This document shows positions 22,930 to 36,213 of a DNA stretch of 64,000 nt, one piece after another. The translations under genes and the position numbers were made by a program. Source of the stretch: Penium margaritaceum (taxonomy: Eukaryota > Streptophyta > Zygnematophyceae > Desmidiales > Peniaceae); NCBI GenBank assembly GCA_023375785.1, contig SZWC01000548.1, positions 176,072 through 240,071 on the forward strand, in the 5' to 3' direction. Position 1 is the first letter of the stretch. Each line of letters begins with the position of its first letter. A model generated the notes under the pieces. The model worked only from the letters and a program-made list of their open reading frames with translations, ran no database searches and was not told the origin of the DNA.

Positions 22930-23025
22930 CAGGAACTGCTGCACTCCTACTCATCGATGATTTCAGCCGTTACACTGCTGTGTACTTCCTTCCTTCCAAG
23001 GTCCAGTGCTTTGACAGGTTCAAGG

Positions 23026-23569
23026 AGTTCAAGGCCATGGTGGAGAACCAGACTGGCAAGAAGATCAAGGCGCTGCGTAGCGATCGCGGTGGAGAGTACC
23101 TGAGCAAGGAGTTTCAGGACTACCTCGCAGCAGCTGGCATCAAGGCGCAGCGTACCACGCCGTACTCGCTGCAGCAGAACGGTGTAGCAGAACGCGCCAA
23201 CCGTACCATTGTGGAGTCGGCGCGCTCCATGCTGCACGCGGCTCGGCTGACCTATGACTTCTGGGCTGAAGCAGTGAGCACTGCGGTCTACATCAAGAAC
23301 CGTAGTCCAACTAAGGCGCTGGAGCAGATGACACCGTACGAGGCGTGGTTCGGCAAGAAACCGAGCGTGGGTCATCTCCGAGCATTTGGCAGCCTGGCGC
23401 ACATGCACGTGCCCAAGGAGAAGCGGCGAGTACGGCGCGGTACGCTGCGCCTTGATGCCAGCTGCTGCGAGGTAGTCCTGAAACTCCTTGCTCAGGTACT
23501 CTCCACCGCGATCGCTACGCAGCGCCTTGATCTTCTTGCCAGTCTGGTTCTCCACCATGGCCTTGAACT
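23026..23569. repeat. Inverted repeat in integrase (arms ~143 bp, spacer ~258 bp)
   Basis: 23026-23168 (plus) and 23427-23569 (minus) carry the same integrase stretch, from FKAMVENQTGKK to RTTPYS, in opposite orientation. Confidence 0.85.
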
Positions 23570-24732
23570 TGGTGGAGAACTGGAGCCAGGAGCACCTGGT
23601 TTGTAAGCTGCAGAAGTCACCGTACGGCCTCAAGCAAGCGTCGCGTGCTTGGAACCAAAAGTTGGATGCGGCGTTGCAGTGCATGGGATTTGAGCGCAGC
23701 GAGTGTGACTACAGCGTGTATCGCTGGCAGCATGAGCATGAGATCCTCATCATCATTGTCTATGTGGATGACATGCTCCTCCTTTCCAACAGTATGTCTG
23801 CACTGCAAGAGTTCAAGGAGGCCATGCAGGAGCGCTTACAGATGTCTGATCTCGGGGAGGCATCATACTTCCTCGGCATCCAGATCACGCGTGACCGCAA
23901 ATCACGCTCTCTCTCGCTACAGCAGAGTCACTACATCAAGGACGTCCTGCAACAGTTCGGCATGGCAGAGGCCAATCCCATCGACACGCCGCTAGAGATG
24001 CGGCAGTACCTCGTGAGCTTCAGTGAGAAGCAGATGCAGCTGAACGGCAGAAGTAACAGAGCACCGTCGGCAGTTTTATGTACCTGATGGTGGCAACCAG
24101 GCCGGATCTTGCACAGGCTGTGAGCGCTATGAGCCAACACATGGCTAATCCCGGACCGGAGTACCAGAAGGGAGTGAAGCGGATCTTCCGCAACCTTGCT
24201 GGAACCATCAACGTCGGCATCACCTACAACAGCAACGACAACAGTGTCATCGGGTACAGAGATGCAGATTGGGCTTCAAATCCTGAGACCCGCAAGTCCA
24301 TCTGTGGACATGTGTTTCTCATGAATGGAGGTGATATCAGCTGGTGCAGCAAGCGACAGGTGGTCGTGGCCACCTCGAGCACAGAAGCTGAGTACGTCTC
24401 TCTCAGCATTGGAGCCAAGGAAGCAGTTTGGCTCCAACGTCTCATCGTCGAGATGAGTGGGAGTGTAGCAGTTCCAGTTCCTGTGCGCGTCGACAACCAG
24501 AGCGCAATCGCACTCGCTAAGAATCCTGAGCACCATGCACGCACCAAGCACATTGACATTGCATATCACTTCATCAGGCACATGGTGCAGGAGGGTACTA
24601 TCAAGCTGGAGCTTACTCCAACTAGCAGGCAGGTCGCTGATTTCCGTACTAAGCCAGTGACCCGTGAGAAGCAGCAGTTCTGCATGAAGGCATGTGGACT
24701 CAGCCCACTCTGACTGCGGCAAAGTGGGAGAT

Positions 24733-25470
24733 TGTTGGGAAAGGAGCCGTCCGGCTTAGTTTCAGGTCCACAGGAGCAAGTTCCAGGAAACTTCAATATG
24801 CATGCTCCGATTGTCGATCCGTCTTCACCATTGCAAAGATCAGGTGGCAAATTATGTACGGTCCAAGTTTCAGGCCGATCCAACGGTCAGATTGGGAGAT
24901 ATGAATTTTCGAAGTTTCGATGATCATGGACCGTCGATGTCTGGATGGCCATGGGTGATGGCTCCATGCCTTACCCTGAGAAAAGAAAAAGGCAAGAGGT
25001 CCAGGGTCAAGACCTGATGGGAGAAATATCCAAAAAGGTCCTTGGTCTTAGGATTGCCTTGTTAGAGTGTACTGACTAGGATAAAGGTGCCTCTCCTTAC
25101 TTTTTAGGTGAGGTGAGATCCTTGTGTGCTAGTCATGGACACATGGCGATTCTCCATGGGTTTGTGGGTGATGTGACCACTAGGAGTGTGCCATGAGAGC
25201 ATTCTCTAGCTCTCTAGGTCGTGTGTGACTAGTCAGCCTGATTGTTAGGCTGATTTCCTCCCTTGTGTGAGATTGTGGACTCTAGTGTGTGAGCCTTAGC
25301 CTCCATGGCTAATTGGTGTGGCTTGTGAGAGGGCTGACTTGCCCAAGCTCTAGCTCTATATGTACTCCATCATTTTGAGTGATTTAACAACCATTCTTTA
25401 GCAGAAATGATGCCCTTTCAGTCCCACATGCTCGCTGCTCCAAGGCTCCCTCTCTCCTCCTGATCCAATA
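24733..25470 (+). repeat. 3' LTR of fragment F
   Basis: 738 bp, starting TGTTGGG after the purine tract and ending in a CCAATA variant. Right flank GTACT belongs to family II integrase. Confidence 0.92.
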
Positions 25471-26448
25471 GTACTCACCACCGTTATCCGTGCACAGTGC
25501 CTTGACCTTCTTGCTTGTCTGTCGCTCTACCAAACCGATAAACTATTGCAGCTTCTCCTTGACCCCTGCCTTTGCCTTGGGGAAGAAGATCCATATCTTG
25601 CAAATGTGGTCATCGATGAAGGTCAATAGATACTTTATGTCGTCGTTTGAAGGAGTGTGGAATGGTATGCACACATTAAAGTAGTTCAGATCCAAGATTG
25701 CTATCGTACATTGTCTATTACGCTCAAAGGGCTTTCTATTTGCCTTGCCTCGGAGGCATGGCTCACACGACTTCTTCCACTTTCCCTCCTCCTTGGCCTT
25801 GCATCCCTCCATTACATGACGCATTTTGTGCTGTTGCATAGCTTGCGGCCAAACCGCCTGTGCCAGAGCTCGGCATTTGTGTCTTTGGTGGAGTTGGCCT
25901 TCATGGTGAGAGTTTGTGGTGGAACATCAGGCTTTGGAGACTTGGGCTCTCCTGCACTATATATCCCTCGTTTATGCTTTCAAGGAGCTCGGTCTACAGC
26001 ACGTAGAGCCCATCAACTCTTGGGACCTGTACGACAAGAGGCTCCTTGGGAAAGGAGATCTTGATATCTCTGTTCTTGACAATCATGACCTCCTCCTTCA
26101 TGAAAATGACCATCATGTCGTGGTCTATTATTCTGGACACTGACAAGAGGAATATCAGAAAAGACGGCATGTAGACGATGTTCTCTAGTTTCAAGTTGTC
26201 TTCAGTACCCAAAATTGATGCTGGTGAACTTATATCCCTTGTCTTACGAACGAGCAAGGCCGTCGTTGGTACACCACAAGCGACGTTCACTGTTCGTAGT
26301 AGAGATGAACCCATCCTTCTCCCTTGAAGAGTGGTAGTTCGTAAAAGAGTCGAGCCTGTAGGCTCAACACTTGAGCAGTACTGCTCCCTTAGTTACCGCT
26401 ACGCTATCCGCCTTCATGTTCATCAATTCATTCTTACCCTTTCCTTTT
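25471..26448 (-). mobile_element. Copia family II fragment: protease to integrase
   Basis: Minus strand. The protease-side segment (LENIVYMPSF, LLSVSRIIDHD, IKISFPKE, VPRVDGLYVL) lies at about 25990-26310. GAG-pre-integrase (MEGCKAKEEGKWKKSCEPC) and the start of integrase (FIDDHICKIW) lie at about 25540-25840. The motifs are typical of plant copia but clearly different from family I. Fossil with several breaks; no LTR recognised. Confidence 0.8.
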
Positions 26449-26558
26449 TGAAGATTCTGGGATCATGGACCACTGGTGTCTGGGTGACCATGGGTGATGG
26501 CTCCATGCCTTAGCCTGAGAAAAGAAAAAGAGTAAGAGGCATAGGGTCAAGACCTCAA
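26449..26558 (+). repeat. Family I LTR fragment
   Basis: About 110 bp matching the LTR around GATGGCTCCATGCCTTAGCC to GGGTCAAGACCT. The same scrap is at 46755-46861. Confidence 0.8.
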
Positions 26559-27512
26559 GAAAAACAACATACATGCGTTTATCCTATATGTCAGTAATAC
26601 CTTCAGTCCATGTCTTTAGTATATTAGTTATGAGGCTACTTGAAAAGAGGGATCGAACGCATGTAAGAATTATTAAAACAAGAACCCTGCATTCCTCATG
26701 TTGTATGATCATAACATAATGCTATTGAGAATGTAAGGTGGCAAAGAGATAGATACGTACTAAGACAAGGACAAAGTAGCTGAAAGTGGTCGTGATTATT
26801 GTGAAAGAGACACGATTCATCCTTTTCTTGTAATCCAACGGGCTATAATACTCTGCAAAAGACACTTGGATGTAAGCCAACTCGGTCCATGCTTCATGTA
26901 CACACCTATTGCAGATGTCAATTTGCCGCAATATAGAAAAGTGAAATGGTAATCACAATAGTTAATCAACTTTTATGGCCATGGGTGCACTAAATCAGCA
27001 AAACTAGTAATAGTCTGGATAGGAGAGGTAGTATTTAACTTTTTCAACAAGAAGAAACAAAAATGCTACTATTGTAGGAAAGGAGACCACAGAAGGGCTT
27101 TTCAAGTTCAAGAGGGACCAAAAGGAGTAATAGTCATTGTAGAAGTAACAACCATTGAAGTAGCAACGACAAAGCAAGCAAACTCTACTATCATAGAAAC
27201 ACCTATTACATGAGAATCAATAGAAGCCACATGATAATCTGGCGGCATATGTTACTATAGCAACATGATTGTGGATGAGGACATACATAATTGTCCCTTA
27301 ATGGAAAAATCAGACATGAAGTTAGTAGAGAATGTAAACCGATTGTGGTATAAGGAATCTGGGTGAAGTAAGAGCTTTACAAAGAGTGATTTATGTAGGT
27401 TTTTTCCATCCCTCTCCGACCTTTTGCTCTGGTGATGATCACCTAGAGCTGTGGTTGGAGACCCCACACGGCACTGAAACGGGAGAGTTCCATGATATTC
27501 TACATGTTTCCA
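26559..27512 (+). mobile_element. Decayed family I-like gag to protease (plus strand)
   Basis: Weak but collinear with family I gag: landmarks CCTGCATTCCTCATG, AATGTAAGGTGGCAAAG, the zinc-knuckle region (near 27063-27130, AAGTTCAAGAGGGACCA) and GGTTGGAGACCCCACACGG in the protease region. Far older than elements A-C. No open reading. Confidence 0.7.
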
Positions 27513-28115
27513 TGCTTGAAATAGCCACGACCACTAGGCATATGTAGTTTTAGTTGATGCATCTCCATGCATGAGAAATACACGTTAAAAACTGGATGTG
27601 TGATTCTAAAGATTTAGATCCAAGATCCGTATCTATGTAGCCAATGATGTCGTTGTTGGTTCTTTTATATGTGATACCAATATCGATGATTTGATTAAGA
27701 TAGTGGAGGACTTACTTCATTGCGTTCATGTACTCAAGAGTTGTACTAGCAATATATTGACAAACATTGCTCATATTCTCTAGAAGATCTCACCACGTTA
27801 CCACCATAACGTGCAAAAACCTATAGATAACAACCTCATGCTTTTATCACTAAGCTTCATATATCTATCTACTAAAGTACACATGATACAACTATGTCTC
27901 AAAGGCATGCCAATGCACTTTGCCTCTACCATTATCAAGTACTACAAGACTTTCTTGCAGGGCGTATAGCGACTTCTGTAGCTAGCAACCCGGGTACTCT
28001 TGCCGATCCCTGAGAAAATCCTCTAGCCGTTCAATATAGATCTCCTTATCCAAGTCATAATTCTGAAATATCATCTTGACATTCACGTGGGTGATCTTGA
28101 TGTTGGCTCCTCCTT
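27513..28115 (-). mobile_element. Decayed family I-like RNase H to RT (minus strand)
   Basis: Matches the reversed RNase H (GATAGCCACGACCAC-like, CATGAGAAATACACG) and RT (near 27960-28110, GCGACTTCTGTAGCTAGCAA) in order. Strongly decayed. The strand switch near 27513 recurs at the same point in the other copies (47832, 58330). Confidence 0.65.
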
Positions 28116-30352
28116 CTCCGTGCCTGGGCTCGTGATCGAGCTCAACTCATATGTCGTTGTCAAGATCATGCCGATGAGATTGCACTCCTCCATATTATAG
28201 TATGAACCATTTATTGCACATATTTTCTTGACCCATGTCCAGCGCACGTGCCTTACGATCCCTCTTAATGGCGATGTCTAGGTAGTAGTCAACCTCACCT
28301 ATATCTGCTCTCTTGAAACGGTCGCCAAGCTGGTGGTTCAAGCATAGGAGCTCCTCTTATTCGAAGACACAAGGATGAGATCATCTACATATATGATGGA
28401 AAATTGGCAGAGTTCTAGTTGCATACGCATACACACACTATGATATGTCTTACATCGCTTGAATCCAAGCAAACCCATGAAACTATCCACCTTGAGGTAT
28501 CACCTGAGTAGAGCTTACTCCATTCCATAGAGCACCTTGCAAAGCCAGGAAACCTCCCTTTGTAGTGCATCCACTGCCTCCGGCACATCCATGTAGACTT
28601 CCTTGTACAGGTCACTATGGGATAGTAAAATTTTGATATCCTTTTGGTGGATTTTGTAGTCGCATACTGCTGCGACCGAGAGGACACTCCGGATGGAGGC
28701 AACTTGGCCACTGGTCAGAAGGTCTTGTTGTAATTCTTCTTTTTTCTTTGTATATATTCTTTCGCCACCAATCATGCATTGTATTACTCTACCTACCCCT
28801 AATTTTTGAGCTTCTTCTGGGACGTCCACTTTGAACCGATGATTTTCTCGCCCGCCCTGGCCGGTCAACCAGCTACCAAGTACAATTCTCCTTGAAGGAG
28901 GGGAGCTGATACTTTTTTCTCCCTCCCACTCAGTCCCATCCTTCTGTGCAATGCTTCCTTTGCATATTAAGGCTCCTTTTGCATGCAAAATTCATTTACA
29001 AACCTTGTCCAAGTGTCCTTGGCAGCATCGTACCTCTTTGTCCCTTGCATACGGCTGCTTCCTTGGGGTGATTGAGGTGCTTATTATTGTTCCTATCCCT
29101 TTTTGGAGCCATCCTCTCCAAGCACCTAATCCTCCTTTATTTGATACTTTGAAGACATAGGTCGGCTCCCTGCTTACACGTCCAGCTCTTGTGCTTCGGA
29201 CTCCTCATCCAAATTTGCTCAAACAAAGTCTGTCGCATGTCCATCCCTTTGGTGATCCTCTGGTTGGTGCTACTGAGAGGACCTCACCTTTGTTTACATC
29301 CTCTGGTGTCTATTTATCAAGGAGTGGGATCCACCCCTTCTTGGAGAAATATGCCTCCTCCATTCATCGGCTTCTCTCGTCAAGTTTGACATCACAATCC
29401 CACACAATCTGCTACTTCCTTCAATGAAACAACCAGTATGCCTTGTTTCTACTCTCATATGCAAGGAAAATATACCGTCACGTATGCGGGTCCAGCTTGG
29501 TTTGCCCCTCATGTGTTTTCATCACCGGATGTACTGCAGAACCAAATGTGTAGAGGTGATCAATCGCTGAGTTTCTCCCAGTCCACACCTCTTATGGCAT
29601 TTTTGACATCTTCTTCTCCTTGTACTTCAATGGCTTTTCTACGTAAGATACATGATGTTCCTTCCTATCCTTGCCGCTTCTGTCCAATATTTGTATACAA
29701 GACCCGTACAATGCAGTTTACTCTCTATAATACCATTTTGCTTTATAGAGTGTTGAGTTCTTTTTTGCCATTGAATCCCATTGCTCTTCATCCACCCATG
29801 ACATCCTATATATTCACTAACATTCTCATCCAAGAACGCCTCCACTTTCAACTCTGTTTGCAGCTCCACATCTGCCATAAATTTCTACATGTACACAAGG
29901 ACCGTGTTTTTCCGCTTTATTGGATAGAGGTAGAGTTTGCTGCTATGGTTGTTCATGAAGCTGAGGAAGTAGCAAGCTCTCCCAATGGAGCTCTCAAGAG
30001 GTCCACACATATTTGTTTGAACCATTACCAACTTTGCTTATGCATGCATCCTCTTGACCAGAAAAGACTCTTGTGTTGATTTACCAATGATGTATAGCTC
30101 ACACAAGGTCTCTTTCATTCTATCAAGGCCATTGATTTGGAGACCATGCATTACCTCCCTATTTGCCATCTCCTTAAGTGTTGATGCATAAATATGGTGA
30201 AGTCGGCGGTGCTATGTATCTCTATCTCCTTGATCATTTATTGCAAGGTTGGAGGTATTGGATCCTGCTCGATCGTAAGGATCTTGATGAGTAACAGGTA
30301 CAAGAATCCTCCCTCTTTGAGTATATAATCATCTCATCTTTACCCTCATTTC
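28116..30352 (-). mobile_element. Copia family III fragment: RT, integrase, GAG-pre-integrase (minus strand)
   Basis: From right to left: a GAG-pre-integrase-like stretch (STLKEMANREVMHGLQINGLDR; about 30090-30230), an integrase C-terminal part (KQNGIIES, KYWTEAARIGRNIMYLT; about 29640-29880), and RT with VASIRSVLSVAA and EVYMDVPE (about 28520-28990) down to the YVDD region near 28380. Distinct from families I and II. Fossil with many breaks. Confidence 0.72.
30348..30352. repeat. Target-site duplication of element C, left copy (ATTTC)
   Basis: ATTTC to the left and ACTTC (36952-36956) to the right of the element, one mismatch. The uninterrupted site is seen in the paralogous block near 50700-50716. 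Confidence 0.75.
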
Positions 30353-31085
30353 TGTTGGAACTTGAAGAGAGAGGGAGCCTTGGAGCAGCGAGCATGTGGG
30401 ACTCAAAGGGCATCACTTGTGCTGAAGAATGGTTGTTGAATCACTCAAAATGATGGAGTACATATAGAGCTAGAGCTTGGGCAAGTCAGCCCTCTCACAA
30501 GCCACACCACTTAGCCATGGAGGCTAAGACTTACACACTAGAGTCCACAGTCTCATACGAGGAAATCAGCCTAACAATAAGGCTGACCAGTCACACACGA
30601 CCTAGAGAGCTAGAGAATGCTCTCATGGTACACTCCTAGTGGTCACATAACCCACAATCCCATGGAGAATCGCCATGTGTCCATGGCTAGCACACAAGGA
30701 TCTCAACTCACCTAAAAAGTAAGGAGAGATACCTTTATCCTAGTCAGCATACTCTGACAAGGCAACTTAAGACCAAGGACCTTTTTGGATATTTCTCCCA
30801 TCATGGCTTGACCCTGGACCTCTTGCCTTTTCCTTTTCTCAGGCTAAGGCATGGAGCTATCGCCCATGGCTACCCAAACATCGGCGGTCCATGACCCCCG
30901 AAACTTTGAAAATTCATATCTCCCAATCCGACCGTTAGATTGGCCTGAAACGTGGACCATAAATAGTTTGCCAGCTGATCTTTCCAACGGTGAACACGGA
31001 TGGACGATCTGAGCAGGCATTAGGAAGTTTCCTGGAACTTGTTCCTGTGGACCTGAAACTGAGCCGGACGGCTCCTTTCCCAATA
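30353..31085 (-). repeat. 3' LTR of element C
   Basis: About 733 bp, ending at the left terminus TGTTGGAACTTG. The complement of the purine tract (TCTCTCACTTT) follows at 31087-31097. Confidence 0.92.
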
Positions 31086-31097
31086 ATCTCTCACTTT

Positions 31098-34000
31098 GCC
31101 GCAGTCAGAGTGGGCTGAGTCCACATGCCTTCATGCAGAACAGCTGCTTCTCACGGGTCACTGGCTTAGTGCAGAAATCAGCGACCTGCCTACTGGTTGG
31201 AGTAAAGTCCAGCTTGATAGCACCCTCCTGCACCATGTGCCTGGTGAAGTGATATGCGATGTCAATATGCTTGGTGCGTGGATGGTGCTCATGATTCTTT
31301 GCGAGTGCGATTGCGCTATGGTTGTCGACGCGCACAGGAAGTAGAACTGCTACACTCCCACTCATCTCCGCCATGAGACGCTTGAGCCAAACTGCTTCCT
31401 TGGCTTTAAAGCTGAGAGAGACGTACTCAGCTTCTGTGCTCGAGGTGGCCACGACCACCTCTCGCTTGCTGAACCAGCTTATGGCACCCCAATTCATGAG
31501 AAACACATGTCCAGAGATGGACTTGCGGGTCTCAGGATGTAAAGCCCAATCTGCATCTTTGTAGCCGATGATGCTGTTGTCGTTGTCGTTGTAGGTGATG
31601 CCGACGTTGATGGTTCCAGCAAGGTAGCGGAAGATCCGCTTCATTGCCTTCTGGTGCTCCGGTCCGCGATTAACCATGTGCTGGCTCACAGCGCTCACAG
31701 CCCGTGCGAGGTCCGGCCTGGTTGCCACCATCAGGTACATGAGACTGCTGACGGCGCTCTGGTACTTCTGCCGCTCAGCTGCATCTGCTTCTCCACTGAA
31801 GCTCACGAGGTACTGGCGCGTCTCCAACGGCGTGCCGATGGGTTTGGCCTCTGCGATGCCGAATCGCTGCATGACGTCCTTGATGTAGCGACTCTGCTAT
31901 AGTGAGAGAGAGCGTGATTTGCGGTCACGCATGATCTGGATGCCGAGGAATTATGATGCCTCCCCAAGATCAGACATCTGGAAGCAGCCTGCATGGCCTC
32001 CTTGAACTCTTGCAGTGTAGACAGGCTGTTGGAAAGGAGGAGCATATCATCCACATAGACAATGATGATGAGGATCTAATGCTCGTGCTGCCAGCGATAC
32101 ACGCTATAGTCACACCTGCTGCTCTCAAACCCCATGTACTGCAACGCCGCATCCAATTTTTGGTTCCGAGCATGCGACGCTTGCTTGAGGCCGTACAGCG
32201 ACTTTTGTAGCTTGCAAACCAGGTGCTCCTGGCCATCCATGACGAATCCCTCCGGCAACTCCATGTAGATCCCCTCCTCCAAGTCACCATTCAAGAATGC
32301 CATCTTGACATCCATGTGGTGAACCTCGAAGTCCTTAGCTGCTGCATAAGAGAGGAGCGTGCGCACAGAGGCAAACTTTGCAACAGGGGCAAAAGTTTCT
32401 GTGTAGTTGATGCCCTCCTTCTGCGAGTAGCTCTTGGCGACCAGCCTCGCCTTGACTTTTCCAGGTTACCATCTGCTCCACGCTTCTTCTTGAACACCCA
32501 CTTGCACTTGATCACCTTACATCCAGGTGGACACTCAGTCAGCTCCCACGTGCCGTTGTCCAGCTGCGACTGTATCTCCTGCTGCATGGCTTGCGCCCAA
32601 TCTGCTGCATCCAGTGTAGCCATGGCCTCCTTGTATGAAGTTGGCTCATCTGAATCTGCTGCAACTGCAACGTTCATCTGTTCTGGTTTCTACAGCATCC
32701 AGAAATGGCCGCGCTCACCAGGCTTGTAACGCACCCTAAGAGGGTTCCTGCGACCCGGTACTAGAGCTTTAGCGGACGGCTGGCGCGGTGCTGCTTGCAC
32801 AACTGCTGCTGCTGGTGGTGCTACATCTCCCCCCTCTGCTTCTGCCGGTGAGGCTGCTGTATCTGTTGCATCAGACATGGGAGACTAGAGTGATTCTCCC
32901 ACTGTCACAGTAGAGGAAGGATCAGGAGAGACTAGGTCAGGAAGGATTTCTGCTCCCACTGTCTCGTCAGCTGCTGGTTCTGCTGCCTCTTCACAGACAA
33001 TGTTGGTGCCGATGACGTTGCTCTCGTTGAAGACGACATCCCTGGAGATGATGACGTGGCCTGTATCCCTCTCGTAGAGGCGATAGGCCTTGCTTGCCAC
33101 GTCGTAGCCAATCATCAGCATCTGCNCATCAGACATGGGAGAGTAGAGTGATTCTCCCACTGTCACAGTAGAGGAAGGATCAGGAGAGACTAGGTCAGGA
33201 AGGATTTCTGCTCCCACTGTCTCGTCAGCTGCTGGTTCTGCTGCCTCTTCACAGACAATGTTGGTGCCGATGACGTTGCTCTCGTTGAAGACGACATCCC
33301 TGGAGATGATGACGTGGCCTGTATCCTTCTCATAGAGGTGATAGGCCTTGCTTGTCACGTCGTAGCCAATCACCAGCATCTGCGTACTCATTGCGTCCCA
33401 TTTATGCCGCTTCTCCTTGGACACGTGCATGTGCGTCAGGCTGCCAAATGCTTGGAAATGACCCACGTTAGGTTTCTTGCTGAACCACGCCTCGTATGGC
33501 GTCATCTACTCCAGCGCCTTAGTTGGATTACAGCTCTTGATGTAGACCGCAGTGCTCACGGCTTCAGCCCAGAATTTGTAGGTCAGCCGAGCCGTGTGCA
33601 GCATGGAGCGCGCCGACTCCACAATCGTACGGTTGGCGTGTTCTGCTGCACCGTTCTGCTGCGGCGAGTACGGCGCGGTACGCTGCGCCTTGATGGCGGC
33701 TGCTGCGAACTCCTTGCTCAGGTATAAACACCGCGATCGCTGTATAGCGCCTTGATCTTCTTGCCAGTCTGGTTCTCCACCATGGCCTTGAACTCCTTGA
33801 ACCTGTCAAAGCACTGGTCCTTGGAAGGATGGAAGTACACAGCAGTGTAACGGCTGAAATCATGAATGAAGGTTAGGAAATACCTAGAGCCTCCAAAGCT
33901 CTGGGTCTGCATCGGTCTTCACAAGTCTGTGTGGACCAGCTCCAACACCTCCTTCGCACGCTCTCCTGCTCCAAAGAACGCCTCCCGTTGCTGCTTCCCC

Positions 34001-34545
34001 TCCAAACAGCCGATGCACAACTGCTGCTCAAAGTTATAGATGGTAGGTAGGTCACGTACCATCTGCTTTGCTTGAAGCTACTGCAAGGCACGTATTCCGA
34101 TGTGGCCATAGCGCGCATGCCAGATCTCGCCATCTGTCGCCTGCACCACTGCTGCAAGACTCTGCTCATGCGGGATCTTGGTCGCCCCCAGCAGGCGGTA
34201 CCTGGCCAACTCCTCTCCTGTATCCTTGTTGAGGTTGTGGCCATAGTCATCATCGAAGACGACACGCGGTCCTGTGTTTGTAGGTGAGGAGACTGAGAGG
34301 AGGTTGAATGCAGCATCAGGTACATGCAGCACGCCATGGAACACTCCCACTTCAATACCACGTGGGGTCTCTAACCACATGTCCACTATACCAATCCCCT
34401 CAGCATACACCACCCGATCATCACCCATAGCGATAGGACGGGGAGGGATGGACAGCAGCTGCGTAAACCACTCCTTGTGATATGTGAGGCTCTTGGTACA
34501 CCCTGAGTCCTTGTACCATGCGAGATCCGTCTTCTCCACCTGCGA
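31098..34545 (-). pseudogene. pol: pol region of element C
   Basis: Minus strand: RNase H (about 31140-31570, SSTEAEYVS, HIDIAYHFTRHM), RT (about 31820-32560, KWVFKKKRGADG near 32490), Ala/Pro linker (about 32690-33400), integrase (about 33400-33930, FSRYTAVYF), GAG-pre-integrase (about 33960-34150, WHARYGHIGIRAL) and protease with DSGCTKSLTYHKEW (about 34190-34530). Same family as element A. Fossil. Confidence 0.9.
33126..33126. other. Single N flanked by a 257-bp repeat
   Basis: 32869-33125 and 33127-33383 cover the same stretch of the pol linker, with a few differences. It is probably an assembly join that brought in a second copy, and should not be read as element structure. Confidence 0.8.
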
Positions 34546-35568
34546 CATGTCAGACTTTCCTATGAAGAGACGGTCGCGCACCTCCTCGGCCACATTCATG
34601 TTGCCAAAGTGGCGCACACCAGCCTGGTTTTGCTGCTGCTACTGCTGCTATTGACACTACTGTGACTGCTACTGCTACTATTGCTGCTTTTGCTGCTGCT
34701 GCGATGAGTGCTACTGTTGTTGCTCCTTCTGGTCCCTCATGAGCTTGAAATTCTCCTTTTTGTAGTGTCCCTCTTTCTGGCAGTAGTGGCATTTGCCTTT
34801 CTTTTTGCCTCTCTACAGTCCAGACTGCTGCTGCTGCTGCTGGTTGCGTGAGCTCGTGGCCACAAAAGCTGCTTCACCACTACTGCCGCCATTGCGCTTT
34901 GCTGCATTGCGACGCAATTCCACCTGTACCAGGTGTATGTAGATGAAGTCGAGGTCGAGAGTTCGCTGGCACTCTAGCGTCTCTCGTACCGTGTCGTAGC
35001 TGGTTGGGAGTCCCCTCAGCAAGAGGAGGATGAAGCACGTCTCTTCCACAGGGTTGCCGACCGCTCTCAGCTGCTTCGCCAGCTCCTTTGCCCTGTCCAG
35101 GTACGCCTCCATCCCTTCACCACCCTGCATTTTCAGCGCCATCATCTTTTCCTCCAAAAGCATGAGGAATGCGAGATCCTTGTTCTCATACTTCTTGCAC
35201 AACGTGTCCCACCCCTCCTTTGCAGTAGCCTTGTCACCCACGTACTGAAGATGCGGTTTGGAGATGGTATTGACAAGCAACCTGTAGGCTTGCCTATCCT
35301 TCTTCTTCCACTCCTCATACGTCGCCGCTGCAGTTGTAGATGAACTTGCATCTGTTGCACCTTTCTGCGGCGTCTTTCCCGCCACCTCCTCAGCTGCGGT
35401 GATGCCTTTTGCCTGTGGAGGCGGAGCGCGCTCGTCGCCGCTCACCACCTCCCACAAGCCCCTCTCTACCAAAAGGAGGCGGGTACGGATCTTCCAAAAC
35501 GTGAAGTTGGCACGTCTTTCCAGCCTCTCCAAGGGCTGGGCTCCTGTTACCATGCCTGCTCCTGCCAT
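34546..35568 (-). pseudogene. gag: gag region of element C
   Basis: Minus-strand gag from the ATG at 35568 (MAGAGMVTGAQPLERLERRA), with the capsid-like part, a zinc-knuckle region near 34752-34792 and a glutamine-rich linker (about 34620-34720). The CAG runs have been interrupted by substitutions. Same order and family as element A. Fossil. Confidence 0.88.
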
Positions 35569-36198
35569 TTTGAACCTTGGTGATGCTCAACGCTGCCCTT
35601 GGGTGGCGGCGCTACCCCTGCTTCTGCCGCTGCTTCTGCCAGAAATCTGTCTGATAGAAAATGGACTGTAGATGCCAAGACTGGGAATTTTAAAAAACGA
35701 AGTCCACCACTGGACAATTCAGCTCAAAACCTTTCAGATCGACCCCTAAAACAGGGTCATGAACGGGGAAGTTGGAAAGAGATGCCCTCTTGAAAACAAG
35801 GTGTGCTTCTGCTCCTATTCCAACTCAGACCAGCCAGCTTGTAAACGGCATTTCTCCCAAACGAATCAATGGAATGCAAATATTTATGCACAAATAGAAA
35901 ACTTCGGAAAAATACTACAATTCGCATGTGCCACTTTTCAAATTCGACAAAGAAACCAGAGAGTTATGGTCATCACAAGGCGACAGTCTTACTCATAGAG
36001 AAGGGTGTAGCCCTGGCCGACCTCGTTTTGAGCATAACTGTCAATCTGACCGTTGGATCTTTGCGATCTTGGGCTTGTTGCAAAGCTTTTCTCACGAAAT
36101 TGAAGAACCAGTGGATGATCATTAAATGTGGTCAAGATTTGACCCTAACCCGTCACTCTCAAAGTGACGGCTTGTGCTGGCTGAATCTTGCAGAATCT

Positions 36199-36211
36199 GG
36201 CTCTGATACCA
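36199..36211 (-). other. Primer-binding site (element C)
   Basis: GGCTCTGATACCA on the plus strand, the complement of TGGTATCAGAGCC, two bases from the 5' LTR. Confidence 0.9.
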
Positions 36212-36213
36212 AA

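Larger units (their letters stand above)
22955..25470 (+). mobile_element. Fragment F, family I copia mosaic: integrase, inverted integrase piece, RT-RNase H, 3' LTR
   Basis: Plus-strand integrase (FSRY, SDRGGEY, PYEAWFGKKPSVGH; 22955-23426), then about 145 bp of integrase inverted (23427-23569), then plus-strand RT (YGLKQAS, YVDDMLLL near 23760) and RNase H to the purine tract (24721-24731) and a full 3' LTR. Fossil. It abuts the old composite block at 25471. Confidence 0.88.

Noticed and set aside
25657-26064. Plus-strand frame opposite family II
   Set aside because: The minus strand has clear copia protease/integrase motifs, and the plus-strand frame has none.
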